DNA of 64,000 nt from Brevibacterium sp. W7.2 (lineage in GTDB: Bacteria; Actinomycetota; Actinomycetes; Actinomycetales; Brevibacteriaceae), in NCBI RefSeq assembly GCF_018137945.1, contig NZ_CP073089.1, positions 1,364,001 through 1,428,000 of the forward strand. Reading direction: 5' to 3'. The notes below the pieces were generated by a model. That model ran no database searches, was not told the DNA's origin, and saw only the letters and a program-made list of their open reading frames with translations. Positions 34,825 to 44,721 of the stretch are shown piece after piece. Position 1 is the first letter of the stretch. Each line of letters opens with the position of its first letter. Position numbers and translations under genes: made by a program.

Positions 34825-35844
34825 TCACCCGATGGGTTTGAGGGCGTGCGCGTCGACGCCGTTGACGTCGGCGCCGGAGAGCGCGCGGGCCACCCACAGC
34901 GACCGCGCGGCATCGGCGAGGGACCCGTTCGTCCCGCCCCTGGCCGAGCGCAGATACCAGAACATGTTCGTCACCTCGCGGGCGATCGCCGCCCCGATCC
35001 CGTACTGCGGGTCGATGCCGGCGAAGAGCGCGAGGTCCGCGGCGAAGCCCCGCAGCCATCCTGCCTGGTCGCGGGGCGTGCGGGCGGGAATCTCGCCGAG
35101 GCGGTTCCACAGCACCGGCGCCACCGTGTACGCCGTGGGACCCGACAGCGGCTGCGGGTCGATCGCCTTCCACGTCGCGACTCCCGAGGCGTCCGGGTTG
35201 CCGGCGAGGATGTTGTAGTAGTGGAGGTCGGCGTGGATGAGGGTGCTCTCCTCCGAGGTCGCGAGCGTGTGCATCCACGTCCGCGCGATCGAGAGCAGAC
35301 GGGCGTCGTCGCGAACCGTCTCCGACCAACCACTGAGCATCGCGGCATCCGTGTCGAACGTCGTCAGCCACCCCGCCGCGAGGTCCTGCACCCGGATGAA
35401 GTCGGGGCCGGCGGGGATCTCGAGCGACTTCTGCAGCGCACCCCACACCGGGGGCACATCGGGCAGCGGCAGCACCGAGAGATTGTCCTTCGTCCGCAGC
35501 CGCTCCTGCAGGGTGACCCGGAAGCTGCGGTCGTCCCTGATGACGCGCACTGCACCGTGCCCGTTCCACATCTTCAGCGCCCGCAGGGCCTGCGCGTGCG
35601 CGGCGGTGTGCGCCGAGGTGGGGGCCGCGAACCGCAGGACCCCCTGGTAGCTCTCCTGGGTGAGGACGGGAATGACGAGGCTCTCGCATCCGGCCCACGG
35701 GGCTCCGGGAACGTCGTCGAAGCGCAGATTCCACCGGTCGACGACCTCGTTGGCCATGAAGTCCAGCGCGGAGACCCACGCCTCGGTGCGCCCCTCGCCG
35801 ATGATGTCCTTCGTCGAGCGGTAGAGGACGGGTGGGACCTTCAC
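34825..35844 (-). CDS. Aminoglycoside phosphotransferase/hydroxyurea kinase-like protein
   Basis: 339 residues from GTG 35844, which overlaps the stop of the upstream lipoprotein gene by 4 bases. Kinase-like site: LIHADLHYYNILAGN (HxDxxxxN) and WKAIDPQPLSGPTAYTVAPVLWNRL, the pattern of the APH(6)/hydroxyurea phosphotransferase family. Streptomycin kinases belong here, but most actinobacterial members are chromosomal and of unknown substrate. Position next to rimP is not a resistance context. I would not predict drug resistance from it. Confidence 0.8.
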   Translation of the reverse strand: MKVPPVLYRSTKDIIGEGRTEAWVSALDFMANEVVDRWNLRFDDVPGAPWAGCESLVIPVLTQESYQGVLRFAAPTSAHTAAHAQALRALKMWNGHGAVRVIRDDRSFRVTLQERLRTKDNLSVLPLPDVPPVWGALQKSLEIPAGPDFIRVQDLAAGWLTTFDTDAAMLSGWSETVRDDARLLSIARTWMHTLATSEESTLIHADLHYYNILAGNPDASGVATWKAIDPQPLSGPTAYTVAPVLWNRLGEIPARTPRDQAGWLRGFAADLALFAGIDPQYGIGAAIAREVTNMFWYLRSARGGTNGSLADAARSLWVARALSGADVNGVDAHALKPIG

Positions 35845-36800
35845 CGGTCCGCCTCCGCCTGCTCGGCCCCGCCGGCATAGGAATAGCGCAGCGGCTGCGG
35901 GGCGGCGAAGACCGCGCGCGTGCGCGCAGACTCCCACACCCGCAGGGCGGCCTGCGGGTCGGTCTGCAGCCAGGGGAGCAGTGCGGCGGCGACCGCATCC
36001 TCGAGGTTGAGGGCGAGCTGTCCCGCCGACTCCGGATCGGTCGGGGAAGGGTCGAGCTGCCAGGCCGGGGTGTCGGGCTGGGCATCCTCCTCGCCGAGCC
36101 TCTCGAGCATCTCGCCGGCCAGGGAGCCGAGCGATTCGAGGCGGGCGACCGCCTCGGCGCGCTCAGGGCTCTGCCGGTCGAAGCGCACCGCGAGGCGTTC
36201 GTAGCCGTACGCCGCGGCGCGGGCCTGGTCGAGGATCGTGTTCCACTCCGCCGCGGCCGGGGCGCTCGGGGTTCCGGCGGCGTCGCCGGCCTCGGCGGTC
36301 GGAGACGGCGTCGCGTCGCCATCGACTGCGGCGAAGGCATCGCGGAGACGGCCGTCGGCGCCGTCGCGGATGGCTCCGTCGACGGTGCCGGCGGTGAGCG
36401 CACAGCCGGTCGCGACGTCGACGAGGACCGGGATGAGACCCGAGCCGAGATCAGCCAGCGCGTCGAACACGGCTGTGGAGACCGCCTCGGCGGCTTGGAT
36501 GTAGGTGCGCCCCTGCTCCGTCGGGGGAGGGGAGGTGGCGAGTTCGGTCGGGGGCGCCCAGACGGGGCCGATCGCGTCCCGGAACTTCTGCAGGTCCTCC
36601 CCGGCGGTGGCGGGATCCCCGTCGGCGACGTTCGTCGATGCGAGGATCCGGGCGATGCGGTTGCGCAGCTCTGCGCTGGCATCGAGCTCGGGAACCTCCG
36701 GGGGCGCGTCGATGCGCAGCCCGCAGCCGGAGAGGAGGGAGAGCCCCGCTCCTGCCGCGCCGACGATGAGGACGGAACGGCGACTGACGGGGAAACGCAT
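35841..36800 (-). CDS. Lipoprotein with ferritin-like DUF4439 domain
   Basis: 319 residues from ATG 36800. N-terminus RRSVLIVGAAGAGLSLLSGC combines twin Arg and a lipobox (LSGC), so Tat- or Sec-exported lipoprotein. The C-terminal third (AEWNTILDQARAAAYGYERLAVRF) matches the ferritin-like DUF4439 helical bundle found in actinobacteria beside rimP. Residues ~190-215 are a Pro/Ala/Thr linker. A TACGAT 7 bases before the ATG may be the -10 of a leaderless transcript. Metal binding is unproven. Confidence 0.78.
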   Translation of the reverse strand: MRFPVSRRSVLIVGAAGAGLSLLSGCGLRIDAPPEVPELDASAELRNRIARILASTNVADGDPATAGEDLQKFRDAIGPVWAPPTELATSPPPTEQGRTYIQAAEAVSTAVFDALADLGSGLIPVLVDVATGCALTAGTVDGAIRDGADGRLRDAFAAVDGDATPSPTAEAGDAAGTPSAPAAAEWNTILDQARAAAYGYERLAVRFDRQSPERAEAVARLESLGSLAGEMLERLGEEDAQPDTPAWQLDPSPTDPESAGQLALNLEDAVAAALLPWLQTDPQAALRVWESARTRAVFAAPQPLRYSYAGGAEQAEADR

Positions 36801-36943
36801 ACGCCAATCGTAGCGGATGCTTAACGTACGTCCGGGCTGTCGCATAGGGTGGGATGAACCCACGCGAGCGATGAGATCGGCAGGCGTTCCCGGGCCTCCT
36901 GAACTCCTCGCCCGAGCGGAGATGAACGAGCGAGAAGAAAGAG

Positions 36944-37420
36944 ATGGTGGAGAGCATGCACGAGGACGTCGCCCGGATCGAAGAGCTGCTGGAAGGTCCC
37001 CTGACCGCGGCCGGATTCCACCTCGAATCCGTCAAGGCCGTCGCCGCCGGACAGCGGCGCACGCTCACCGTCGTCGTCGACCTCGACGAGTCGAGCGCGG
37101 AGCCGATGTCGATGGACAAGATCGCCGAATCGACGCAGATCGTCAGCGACGCCCTCGACACCGTGGAGATCTTCCGCGACAAGCCCTACCAGCTCGAGGT
37201 CACCAGCCCCGGGGCGACCCGCAGGCTCGAGTGCCCGCGCCACTTCAAACGGGTGCTCGGGCGCCGACTCGATGTCAGCACGAAGAAGGAGAACTTCAAA
37301 CTCGACCTCGAGGAGGTCGGCGAGGACGCGATCACCGGCACCGATCCGGCCCGCCGCGAGAAGCGCACCGTCGGCCTCGGCGACATCGTCAAAGCCCACG
37401 TCGAACTGCGCTTCCGCTGA
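36944..37420 (+). CDS. rimP: Ribosome maturation factor RimP
   Basis: 30S assembly factor. 158 residues from ATG 36944; ATG 36956 (MHEDVARIEELL) with GGAGAG upstream is an equally good start. Family motifs: RRTLTVVVDLDESS, LDTVEIFRDKPYQLEVTSPGATRRL, HFKRVLGRRLDV. First gene of the classic rimP-nusA-ylxR-infB-rbfA-truB-ribF-rpsO-pnp series. A 230-base gap follows. Confidence 0.95.
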   Translation: MVESMHEDVARIEELLEGPLTAAGFHLESVKAVAAGQRRTLTVVVDLDESSAEPMSMDKIAESTQIVSDALDTVEIFRDKPYQLEVTSPGATRRLECPRHFKRVLGRRLDVSTKKENFKLDLEEVGEDAITGTDPARREKRTVGLGDIVKAHVELRFR

Positions 37421-37436
37421 TCTGTCCCGGCAGGGC

Positions 37437-37519
37437 CGCTGATCCGGCGGGGGATCCGGCACGCGCCGAGGCGGGGGCAGGGCGGCACAACCGCTGATCC
37501 GGCGGGCGCCGAGGCGGGG
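37437..37519. repeat. Direct repeat with two CCGAGGCGG cores between rimP and nusA
   Basis: CCGCTGATCCGGCGGG occurs at 37437 and 37491, each followed by GCCGAGGCGG (37465-37474 and 37508-37517). The spacing inside the two units differs by 10 bases. Confidence 0.6.
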
Positions 37520-37564
37520 CTGTCGTCGCACTGCCCGCGACCGATCCGCGGTGCTGGTGTGGGA

Positions 37565-37570
37565 TAGAAT
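37565..37570 (+). promoter_or_regulatory. nusA -10 candidate TAGAAT
   Basis: TAGAAT 80 bases before nusA, in GGGATAGAATGGT context. No clear -35. Confidence 0.4.
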
Positions 37571-37650
37571 GGTGTGCTTGCATAAGTGAAGACCGACAAT
37601 TCAATGCTCGTGGGCGACCCCGTTCGCTGGAGCCGGAGAGGATATGGGCC

Positions 37651-38613
37651 ATGGATATCGACCTCGATGTTCTGCGCGTCATCGAACGTGAGCGCGAGAT
37701 TCCGTTCGACACCCTGATCGAACTCATCGAACAGGCGCTCTTCCTTGCCTACCAGAAGACCGAGGGTGCGTGGCAGGATGCCCGCGCCGAACTCGACAAG
37801 AAGACCGGCGAGGTCCGGATCTGGGCCGTCGAGTTCGACAACGACGACAACCCGATCGGCGAATTCGACGACACCCCCTCCGGGTTCGGCCGCATCGCCG
37901 CGCAGACGGCACGCCAGGTCATCCACCAGCGCCTGCGCGACGTCGAGGACGAATCGGTGCTCGGCAGCTTCAAGGGCCGCGAGGGAGAGATCGTCTCCGG
38001 CACCATCCAGCAGGGCAGGGATCCGCAGATGGTCCAGGTCGACCTCGGCGAGGTCGAAGCCGTGCTGCCCCCGCACGAACAGGTTCCCGGCGAGGAGTAC
38101 GGCCACGGCAAGCGCCTGCGCGTCTACATCGCCGACGTCCACAAGGGACCCAAGGGCACCTCGGTGACGGTCTCGCGCACCCACCCCAACCTCGTCCGCC
38201 GCCTCTTCGCGCTCGAAGCCCCGGAGATCGCCGACGGCACCGTCGAGATCGTCTCCCTGGCCAGGGAGGCCGGACACCGGACGAAGCTCGCGGTCCGCGC
38301 GACGAAGCCCGGCGTCAACGCGAAGGGCTCGTGCATCGGCGAGCTCGGCTCCCGGGTGCGCGCGGTGATGAACGAACTCGGCCAGGAGAAGATCGACATC
38401 GTCGACTACAGCGACGACCCCGCGAAGTTCGTCGCCCATGCGCTCTCCCCGGCGAAGGCGACGCGCGTCGACATCCTCGACGCCGGTGCCCAGGAGTCCC
38501 GGGCCGTCGTCCCCCGCGACCAGCTGTCCCTGGCGATCGGCAAGGAGGGGCAGAACGCCCGACTCGCCGCGAAGCTCACCGGCTGGAAGATCGACATCGT
38601 CGCCGAGGACTGA
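37651..38613 (+). CDS. nusA: Transcription termination/antitermination factor NusA
   Basis: RNA polymerase-binding elongation factor. 320 residues, the shorter actinobacterial form. N-terminal RNAP-binding domain, S1 domain ([14 protein letters not shown]...[18 protein letters not shown]), then two KH domains ([26 protein letters not shown] and [28 protein letters not shown]). ATG 37651. It lacks the C-terminal acidic repeats seen in enterobacteria. Confidence 0.96.
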   Translation: MDIDLDVLRVIEREREIPFDTLIELIEQALFLAYQKTEGAWQDARAELDKKTGEVRIWAVEFDNDDNPIGEFDDTPSGFGRIAAQTARQVIHQRLRDVEDESVLGSFKGREGEIVSGTIQQGRDPQMVQVDLGEVEAVLPPHEQVPGEEYGHGKRLRVYIADVHKGPKGTSVTVSRTHPNLVRRLFALEAPEIADGTVEIVSLAREAGHRTKLAVRATKPGVNAKGSCIGELGSRVRAVMNELGQEKIDIVDYSDDPAKFVAHALSPAKATRVDILDAGAQESRAVVPRDQLSLAIGKEGQNARLAAKLTGWKIDIVAED

Positions 38614-38769
38614 GACCGCAGGCCGGCCCGCCGTCACCAAGGTGCCATCGCCGAGGCGGTCGTCGGGAAGGCCGTGCACCGAGGTCACAAGGGTCCCTGA
38701 GGAAACCCGGCGGCACCTCCGTGACCCCGGACACAGTCGCCGGTGGCGCGGCGCGGAATAGAAGTGCGG

Positions 38770-38775
38770 TAGAAT
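38770..38775 (+). promoter_or_regulatory. ylxR -10 candidate TAGAAT
   Basis: TAGAAT 8 bases before the ylxR GTG, the geometry of a leaderless message. Confidence 0.45.
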
Positions 38776-38783
38776 TGTTGACT

Positions 38784-39059
38784 GTGAATGTCGGCAGTGC
38801 ACCTCGAAGGACGTGCATCGCCTGCAGGAAGACTGCGAACCGGGACGAACTCGCGCGTTTCGTGCATCGACCCGATGAGCAGCCGGCCATCGTCCGCGAC
38901 GTGTCAGCGACACTGCCCGGACGTGGCGCCTGGATCCACCCGGACGTCGAGTGCCTGATGAAGGCGCGGACCCCGGCACCCTTCGCTCGAGCCTTTCGAA
39001 CGAAGATCACCGCTTCGGATCTCCCGGAGCTGGACATCGAACCCCAGAAGAACGGGTGA
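38784..39059 (+). CDS. ylxR: YlxR (DUF448) RNA-binding protein
   Basis: 91 residues from GTG 38784 (TTG 38778 is in frame). RRTCIACRKTANRDELARFV is the family signature; LPGRGAWIHPDVECLMKA follows, then ARAFRTKI. YlxR is a nucleoid- or RNA-binding protein tied to RNase P and translation in some firmicutes. It sits between nusA and infB as usual. Confidence 0.92.
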   Translation: MNVGSAPRRTCIACRKTANRDELARFVHRPDEQPAIVRDVSATLPGRGAWIHPDVECLMKARTPAPFARAFRTKITASDLPELDIEPQKNG

Positions 39060-39153
39060 GCTAAGAATGGCTGACAAGTAGTGAGTGTCGTGCGATGACA
39101 CCCTCACCGGAATTCGAGAGAGCAGTGTAATGAGACCTGCTCTTCACTGATGA

Positions 39154-39179
39154 GGTTCTTTCCTGACCGGGAAAGAACC
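39154..39179 (+). promoter_or_regulatory. Hairpin just upstream of infB ribosome site
   Basis: GGTTCTTTCC (39154-39163) and GGAAAGAACC (39170-39179), perfect 10-bp stem with a 6-base loop, ending 5 bases before AGGAG (39185-39189). It could regulate infB translation. Confidence 0.5.
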
Positions 39180-39193
39180 CGGACAGGAGAACT

Positions 39194-42073
39194 GTGGCAA
39201 AGCCCCGTGTCCATGAGCTCGCGAAAGAGCTCGGCACAACCAGCAAGATCGTCCTCGAGAAACTCCAGGACATGGGCGAATTCGTTCGCTCCGCCTCCTC
39301 GACGCTCGAAGCCCCCGTCGTCCGACGGGTGAAGGAGGCGTTCGCCGATTCCGCGCCTGCCTCCGGCAAGGCGAGCGGCGATTCCGCCAAGAAGCCGGCT
39401 GCCAAGCCCGGCCAGAAGTCTGCGGCCAAGCCCGGCGCCCCGGCGGCGAAGCCTGCCGCGAAGCCCGGAGCCAAGCCGGCACCGAAGGCCGATACCGCCG
39501 ACGCGAAGCCGGCTGCCGCGAAGCCCGCGGCGAAGCCCGCCGCCAAGCCCGCTGCGAAGCCCGCCGCCGAGGCGGAGGCTCCTGCCGCACCGCCGGCCGC
39601 CGACGAGTCGGCTGCCCGTCCCGCGGCTCCCAAGCCCGGTGGTGCGCCGAAGCCCGGTGCCGCCAAGCCCGGTGGTGCCGCACCGAAGCCCGGCGGTCGC
39701 CAGGGCGGACAGGCAGCGCGTCCCGGCAACAACCCGTTCGCGCCTTCGCAGGGCATGCCGAAGCCGGGCGGACGCTCGGGCGGCCCGAAGCCCGGCAGCC
39801 GTCAGGGCGGCCAGGGCGGTGCCCGTCCCGGCAACAACCCGTTCGCGAACTCGCAGGGTATGCCGAAGCCGGGTCAGCGTCCGGCTCGTCCCGCCGGTGA
39901 GGCCGGCGCCGCCGGACCGCGTCCGGGAGCCCCGCGACCCAACCCGTCGATGATGAAGAACTCCGCGCTCAACAAGCCGGCCCCCGGTCGGGGACGCGGC
40001 GGAGGCGGACGCAACGCTCCGGCCGGCGGACCCGGGGGAGGCCCCGCGGGCGCTCCCGGCAGCGCACCGGCAGGTCGTCGCGGACCGGGCGGAGGCCCGG
40101 GTGGCGGCGGTCGCGGCTCCGGTCGCGGTCGCGGCAGCACCCAGGGCGCGTTCGGTCGCGGCGGCGGTCCGCGCCAGAAGGGCCGGAAGTCGAAGCGGGC
40201 CAAGCGCGCCGAGCTCGAGCAGATGCAGGCGCCGTCGATCGGCGGCGTGACCGTTCCGCGCGGTGACGGCGAGACTCCGCTGCGCCTGCGCCGCGGCTCC
40301 TCGCTCGCCGACTTCGCCGAGAAGATCAACACCGACCCGACGAACCTCGTCACGGTGCTCTTCCACCTCGGCGAGATGGCGACGATCACCCAGTCGCTCG
40401 ACGAGGACACCTTCCAGGTCCTCGGTGAGGAGCTCGGCTACAAGATCGAGATCGTCTCTCCCGAGGACGAGGACCGCGAGCTGCTCGAGACCTTCGACAT
40501 CGACCTCGATGCCGAAGCCGCCGAGGAGGACGACGACGATCTCGTCGCCCGGCCCCCGGTCGTCACCGTCATGGGTCACGTCGACCACGGCAAGACGAAG
40601 CTGCTCGACGCGATCCGGTCGGCCAACGTCGTCGCCCGCGAGGCCGGCGGCATCACCCAGCACATCGGCGCCTACCAGGTCGAGGTCGAGCATGAGGGCG
40701 CCGAGCGCCGCATCACGTTCCTCGACACCCCGGGTCACGAGGCGTTCACCGCCATGCGTGCCCGTGGTGCGAAGTCGACGGACCTCGCGATCCTCGTGGT
40801 CGCCGCCGACGACGGCGTGATGCCGCAGACGATCGAAGCGCTCAACCACGCGCAGGCCGCGGATGTGCCGATCGTCGTGGCGGTCAACAAGATCGACAAG
40901 GAGGGTGCGAACCCGGCCAAGGTCATGCAGCAGCTCACCGAGTACAACCTCGTGGCCGAGGAGTACGGCGGCGACACGATGTTCGTCCCGATCTCCGCGC
41001 TCAAGCGCGAGGGCATCGACGAGCTCCTCGAGTCGGTGCTGCTGACCACGGACGCCGCTCTCGACCTGCGGGCGAACCCGAACAAGGCCGCCCGCGGCAT
41101 CGCGATCGAAGCCAAGCTCGACAAGGGCCGCGGCGCTGTCGCGACCGTCCTCGTCGAGTCCGGCACCCTGCGTCAGGGCGATGCGATCGTCTGCGGCACG
41201 GCCTTCGGTCGCGTCCGTGCGATGTTCGACGAGAACGGCAATTCCGTCGCCGAGGCGGGACCCTCGCGTCCCGTCCAGGTGCTCGGTCTGTCCTCGGTGC
41301 CGCGCGCCGGTGATTCGTTCATCTCCACCGATGACGACCGCACCGCCCGGCAGATCGCCGAGAAGCGCGACGCCATCGAGCGCAACGCCGCCCAGGCCCG
41401 TGGCCGCAAGCGGATCAGCCTCGAGGACTTCACCAAGGCACTCGCCGAGGGCAAGGTCGACATGCTCAACCTCATCCTCAAGGGCGATGTCTCCGGTGCC
41501 GTCGAGGCGCTCGAGGATTCGCTGCTCAAGATCGACGTCGGCGACGAGGTCGACCTCCGCATCATCCACCGCGGCGTCGGTGCGATCACGGAGAACGACA
41601 TCAACCTCGCCACCGTCGACAACGCGATCGTCATCGGCTTCAACGTCCGGCCGGAGGCGAAGGCCCGCGACCTGGCCGACCGCGAAGGCGTCGACGTGCG
41701 CTACTACTCGGTCATCTACCAGGCGATCGACGACATCGAGAACTCGCTCAAGGGCATGCTCAAGCCCGAGTTCGAAGAGGTCCAGACCGGCTCCGCGGAG
41801 ATCCGCGAGGTCTTCCGGTCCTCGAAGTTCGGCAACATCGCCGGCTCGATCGTCCGCGACGGGGTCATCACCCGCAACTCCGCTGCGCGCGTCACGCGCG
41901 ACGGCGTGGTCATCGGGGACAACCTCAAGGTCGAATCGCTGCGGCGGTTCAAGGATGACGCCACCGAGGTGCGCGAGGGCTACGAGTGCGGTATCGGACT
42001 CGGCAGCTTCAACGACCTGCGCGTCGGTGACATCATCGAGACCTTCGAGATGCAGGAGAAGCCCCGCGACTGA
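39194..42073 (+). CDS. infB: Translation initiation factor IF-2
   Basis: GTPase placing initiator tRNA on the 30S subunit. 959 residues from GTG 39194 with AGGAG. N-terminal Ala/Pro/Lys/Gly-rich region to residue ~340 (repeats such as [11 protein letters not shown] and [14 protein letters not shown]), then an IF2N subdomain ([21 protein letters not shown]). G domain: [12 protein letters not shown] near residue 461, [13 protein letters not shown]-terminal domains end [14 protein letters not shown]. The second N-terminal repeat set includes two near-identical NNPFA blocks. Confidence 0.97.
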   Translation: MAKPRVHELAKELGTTSKIVLEKLQDMGEFVRSASSTLEAPVVRRVKEAFADSAPASGKASGDSAKKPAAKPGQKSAAKPGAPAAKPAAKPGAKPAPKADTADAKPAAAKPAAKPAAKPAAKPAAEAEAPAAPPAADESAARPAAPKPGGAPKPGAAKPGGAAPKPGGRQGGQAARPGNNPFAPSQGMPKPGGRSGGPKPGSRQGGQGGARPGNNPFANSQGMPKPGQRPARPAGEAGAAGPRPGAPRPNPSMMKNSALNKPAPGRGRGGGGRNAPAGGPGGGPAGAPGSAPAGRRGPGGGPGGGGRGSGRGRGSTQGAFGRGGGPRQKGRKSKRAKRAELEQMQAPSIGGVTVPRGDGETPLRLRRGSSLADFAEKINTDPTNLVTVLFHLGEMATITQSLDEDTFQVLGEELGYKIEIVSPEDEDRELLETFDIDLDAEAAEEDDDDLVARPPVVTVMGHVDHGKTKLLDAIRSANVVAREAGGITQHIGAYQVEVEHEGAERRITFLDTPGHEAFTAMRARGAKSTDLAILVVAADDGVMPQTIEALNHAQAADVPIVVAVNKIDKEGANPAKVMQQLTEYNLVAEEYGGDTMFVPISALKREGIDELLESVLLTTDAALDLRANPNKAARGIAIEAKLDKGRGAVATVLVESGTLRQGDAIVCGTAFGRVRAMFDENGNSVAEAGPSRPVQVLGLSSVPRAGDSFISTDDDRTARQIAEKRDAIERNAAQARGRKRISLEDFTKALAEGKVDMLNLILKGDVSGAVEALEDSLLKIDVGDEVDLRIIHRGVGAITENDINLATVDNAIVIGFNVRPEAKARDLADREGVDVRYYSVIYQAIDDIENSLKGMLKPEFEEVQTGSAEIREVFRSSKFGNIAGSIVRDGVITRNSAARVTRDGVVIGDNLKVESLRRFKDDATEVREGYECGIGLGSFNDLRVGDIIETFEMQEKPRD

Positions 42074-42087
42074 TCGCGATGCTGGAC

Positions 42088-42119
42088 AAGCGGCCGGTGC
42101 ACCTGTGCACCGGCCGCTT
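42088..42119 (+). terminator. Terminator after infB
   Basis: Perfect 15-base arms 42088-42102 (AAGCGGCCGGTGCAC) and 42105-42119 around only CT, so effectively a 13-bp stem with a 6-base loop. No U-tract. Confidence 0.75.
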
Positions 42120-42128
42120 CGCTCCGTT

Positions 42129-42134
42129 TAGACT
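42129..42134 (+). promoter_or_regulatory. rbfA -10 candidate TAGACT
   Basis: TAGACT directly after the infB terminator, 45 bases before the rbfA ATG. Confidence 0.4.
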
Positions 42135-42178
42135 TTCACTTCCGGGCAACCGCCCGACACGGATAAGAGGATGAGGAC

Positions 42179-42616
42179 ATGGCAGACGCAACCCGCGCAC
42201 GCAAGATCGCCGACCAGATCAAGGTCATCGTGGCGAGCACGATCGAACGCAGGCTCAAGGACCCGCGCCTCGGCTTCGTCACGGTCACCGACGTCCGCGT
42301 CACCGGCGACCTCCAGCACGCGACGATCTTCTACACCGTCTACGGCGACGGCTCCGACCTCGAGTCGACGGCCGCCGCCCTCGAGTCCGCGAAGGGCTTC
42401 ATCCGCTCCGAGGTCGGCAAGGGGCTGACGATCCGGCTCACCCCGAGCCTCGAGTTCGTCGCCGACGCCGTCCCCGAGGAGGCCCAGCGCCTCGACAACC
42501 TGCTCGCCCGCGCCGCAGCCGACGATGCGCGCATCGCCGATCTCAAGAAGGACGCGAAGCACGCCGGCGATGCCGATCCGTATCGGAAGGCCGAGGCCGA
42601 CACCGACGAAATCTGA
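42179..42616 (+). CDS. rbfA: Ribosome-binding factor A
   Basis: 30S maturation and cold-adaptation factor. 145 residues, ATG 42179. KH-like core: [50 protein letters not shown] and [12 protein letters not shown] equivalent ([12 protein letters not shown]). The C-terminus adds ~25 acidic/Lys-rich residues. Confidence 0.95.
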   Translation: MADATRARKIADQIKVIVASTIERRLKDPRLGFVTVTDVRVTGDLQHATIFYTVYGDGSDLESTAAALESAKGFIRSEVGKGLTIRLTPSLEFVADAVPEEAQRLDNLLARAAADDARIADLKKDAKHAGDADPYRKAEADTDEI

Positions 42617-42758
42617 GACTTTCCTCGCCCTCGTCAGGAGCCCTCCGGCCTGTCGTCGCACCGCGACGGCGGGCCGCTGAACTGGGGCGGAGGTGGCACG
42701 TCGCATTGTGCGAACGCGAGCTTCGCCACACTGGGCGAAAAAATCCCTCGTAACAGTT

Positions 42759-42786
42759 TTGTTATCTTTCCGCGATGCCCTAGACT
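42759..42786 (+). promoter_or_regulatory. Promoter with dyad upstream of the secreted M15-like gene
   Basis: TTGTTA (42759-42764), 16 bases, TAGACT (42781-42786) is the best-looking promoter here. TAACAGTTTTGTTA (42751-42764) is an inverted repeat over the -35. The surrounding AT-rich stretch (GTAAC, GATTAC, CTGTTAA) is unlike the rest of the window. Confidence 0.55.
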
Positions 42787-42832
42787 TTTTCGGGTAACGA
42801 TCTGATTACGACTCTGTTAAGGGAATTCTGCA

Positions 42833-43711
42833 TTGGGTAAGCACTCTTCACCAAAGCCCGGCTTCGCCAAGCAACTGATCCGGGACCTCACTCCCGCGAC
42901 CAAGCGCTCGAGCGGCCGTCACTCTGCTGAGGCCCCTTCGACGGCCACGTCCGTGCTCGCCACGGTCAAGCAGCGGCCCGTCGTCGCAGCGATCGCCGTG
43001 CCGGCGGCCGCCACGGCAGCCGTGGTCGGATCGACCGTCGTCATGGGCCCGCCGGAGACCGGCACCGTGACGACCGAAGCCGCGAGCACCGCGCAGCAGG
43101 AGCCCGCCTCGACCCCCTCGGCCGTGAGCCAGGACGAGATCGACGCGCAGCGCGCGGAAGCCGGCGAGAAGTACATCGAAGAGGTCAAGAAGGACCCGAA
43201 GTACAAGAACAAGACGTCGAAGACCACGCTCGAGGTCAAGACGCCGAAGCCGAAGCCCACCGCGGAGACCGAGTCGAAGGACGAGAAGCCGTCCTCCTCG
43301 CCGTCGAAGGACAGCGGTTCGGACTCGAAGAGCAGCGGCAGCACCCCGAGCGGCGTGGAGACCCCGCCGTGCAAGGTGTCGTCGTCGATCGAATCGACGC
43401 TCCTGCCCAACGCCGTCAACGGCTACCGTGCCGTGTGCGCGAAGTTCCCCGAGGTCAAGACCTACGGTGGCCGCCGCCAGGGGTCGGGCACGTCCGACCA
43501 CTACACCGGCGAGGCCGTCGACATCATGATCTCCGGCCCGACCGGGGACCGGATCTCCGAATACCTCATCAAGAACGCCAAGGCGCTCAACGTCAAGTAC
43601 GTCATCTTCGAACAGCGCATCTGGATGCCCGGCAGCGGCTGGAAGTCGATGGAGGACCGCGGTTCGGCGACGCAGAACCACATGGACCACGTCCACGCCT
43701 CCTTCAACTGA
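42833..43711 (+). CDS. Secreted protein with ARB_07466-like (M15-type) C-terminal domain
   Basis: 292 residues from TTG 42833 with TAAGGGA upstream. A basic N-terminus, membrane/signal-anchor segment (VVAAIAVPAAATAAVVGSTVV, residues ~50-70), then a Lys/Ser/Pro linker. The C-terminal domain has GGRRQGSGTSDHYTGEAVDIM and NHMDHVHASFN, with His/Asp and HxH ligands like M15 peptidases. Probably an exported cell-wall enzyme. Inserted between rbfA and truB, under its own AT-rich promoter. Substrate not known. Confidence 0.82.
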   Translation: MGKHSSPKPGFAKQLIRDLTPATKRSSGRHSAEAPSTATSVLATVKQRPVVAAIAVPAAATAAVVGSTVVMGPPETGTVTTEAASTAQQEPASTPSAVSQDEIDAQRAEAGEKYIEEVKKDPKYKNKTSKTTLEVKTPKPKPTAETESKDEKPSSSPSKDSGSDSKSSGSTPSGVETPPCKVSSSIESTLLPNAVNGYRAVCAKFPEVKTYGGRRQGSGTSDHYTGEAVDIMISGPTGDRISEYLIKNAKALNVKYVIFEQRIWMPGSGWKSMEDRGSATQNHMDHVHASFN

Positions 43712-43741
43712 TCCCCGCCTGAGCACGATCGCCTGACACCG

Positions 43742-44656
43742 GTGACCGAACCTTCCCCGCAGGGCATCCTCGTCTGCGACAAACCACAGGGCCTGACCTC
43801 CCACGGGGTCGTCTCGCGGCTGCGCCGCTGGTACGGCACCCGCAAGGTCGGCCACGCCGGCACCCTCGATCCGATGGCCACCGGCGTGCTCGTCCTCGGA
43901 CTCGGCCGCGGGACGAAGCTGCTCACGCACATCACGGGCGCGACGAAGACCTACGACGCGACGATCCGCCTCGGCGCGGGCACTCCGACCGACGACGCGG
44001 ACTCCGAGGTCGACGTCCTCGCCGATCCCGCGGTCCTCAGCGCCGTCAGCGACGGTGACATCGACGCCGGCGTCGGTCGGCTCCGCGGCGTCATCGACCA
44101 GGTGCCGAGCGCGGTCTCGGCGATCAAGGTCGACGGCAAGCGCTCGTATGCGCGGGTGCGCGCCGGCGAGGACGTCGTCCTCGAGCCCCGCCGGGTCGAG
44201 ATCACCCGCTTCGACGTCCTCGAGATCCGCCGCGACCCCGAGGCGGGACACCTCGACCTCGACGTCGTCGTCGACTGCTCCTCGGGCACGTACATCAGGG
44301 CGCTCGCGAGGGACCTCGGCGCCGACCTCGGCGTCCACGGTCATCTCACCGCGCTGCGCCGCACCCGCGTCGGTCCCTTCGCGCTCAGCCAAGCAGTGAC
44401 GATCCCCGAGGATCTCGACACTCCTGCGCCCCCGCTCATCTCCCTCGCCGAGGCGACCGCGGGCCTGCTGCCCCACGTCGAGGTCGACGCGGCGCAGGCC
44501 ACCGCGCTCATGCAGGGCAAGGCCCTGGCAGGCCCATGGGACGTCGCCGGCGACGAGGTCGCGGCACTCCTTAACGGCGAGCTCGTCTCCGTCGCCGAGG
44601 TGCGCGCCGACGGCAGTCTCAAGTCGCGCACCGCCTTCGCCATCGACCGCGCGTGA
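43742..44656 (+). CDS. truB: tRNA pseudouridine(55) synthase
   Basis: Forms pseudouridine 55 in the T-loop of tRNAs. 304 residues from GTG 43742. Motif I: GILVCDKPQGLTSHGVVSRLRR. Catalytic Asp in GHAGTLDPMATGVLVLGLGR. Also KTYDATIRLG, QVPSAVSAIKVDGKRSYARVRAGE and CSSGTYIRALARDLG. A small PUA-like C-terminal part follows. The stop overlaps the region of the possible ribF starts. Confidence 0.95.
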   Translation: MTEPSPQGILVCDKPQGLTSHGVVSRLRRWYGTRKVGHAGTLDPMATGVLVLGLGRGTKLLTHITGATKTYDATIRLGAGTPTDDADSEVDVLADPAVLSAVSDGDIDAGVGRLRGVIDQVPSAVSAIKVDGKRSYARVRAGEDVVLEPRRVEITRFDVLEIRRDPEAGHLDLDVVVDCSSGTYIRALARDLGADLGVHGHLTALRRTRVGPFALSQAVTIPEDLDTPAPPLISLAEATAGLLPHVEVDAAQATALMQGKALAGPWDVAGDEVAALLNGELVSVAEVRADGSLKSRTAFAIDRA

Positions 44657-44721
44657 GCCGGTTCGCAGACCATCCCGGCCTGCGATACTCTGAGTCGGTG
44701 CACGGAAGGAGCAGCGCTCGA

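Noticed and set aside
34825-35844. Acquired streptomycin-type resistance gene
   Set aside because: The family is largely chromosomal and of unknown substrate; composition and context are native and no mobile element is near.
34592-36682. Minus-strand open frame of ~700 codons overlapping the kinase and lipoprotein genes
   Set aside because: It runs in a shifted frame through two genes with clear motifs; high GC keeps it open.
36239-37497. Frameshifted or broken gene between the lipoprotein and rimP
   Set aside because: All open frames there are shadows; both flanking genes are complete in their own frames.
42617-42832. c-di-AMP (ydaO) or other riboswitch upstream of the secreted M15-like gene
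   Set aside because: No riboswitch consensus could be recognised; only a promoter and dyads are visible.
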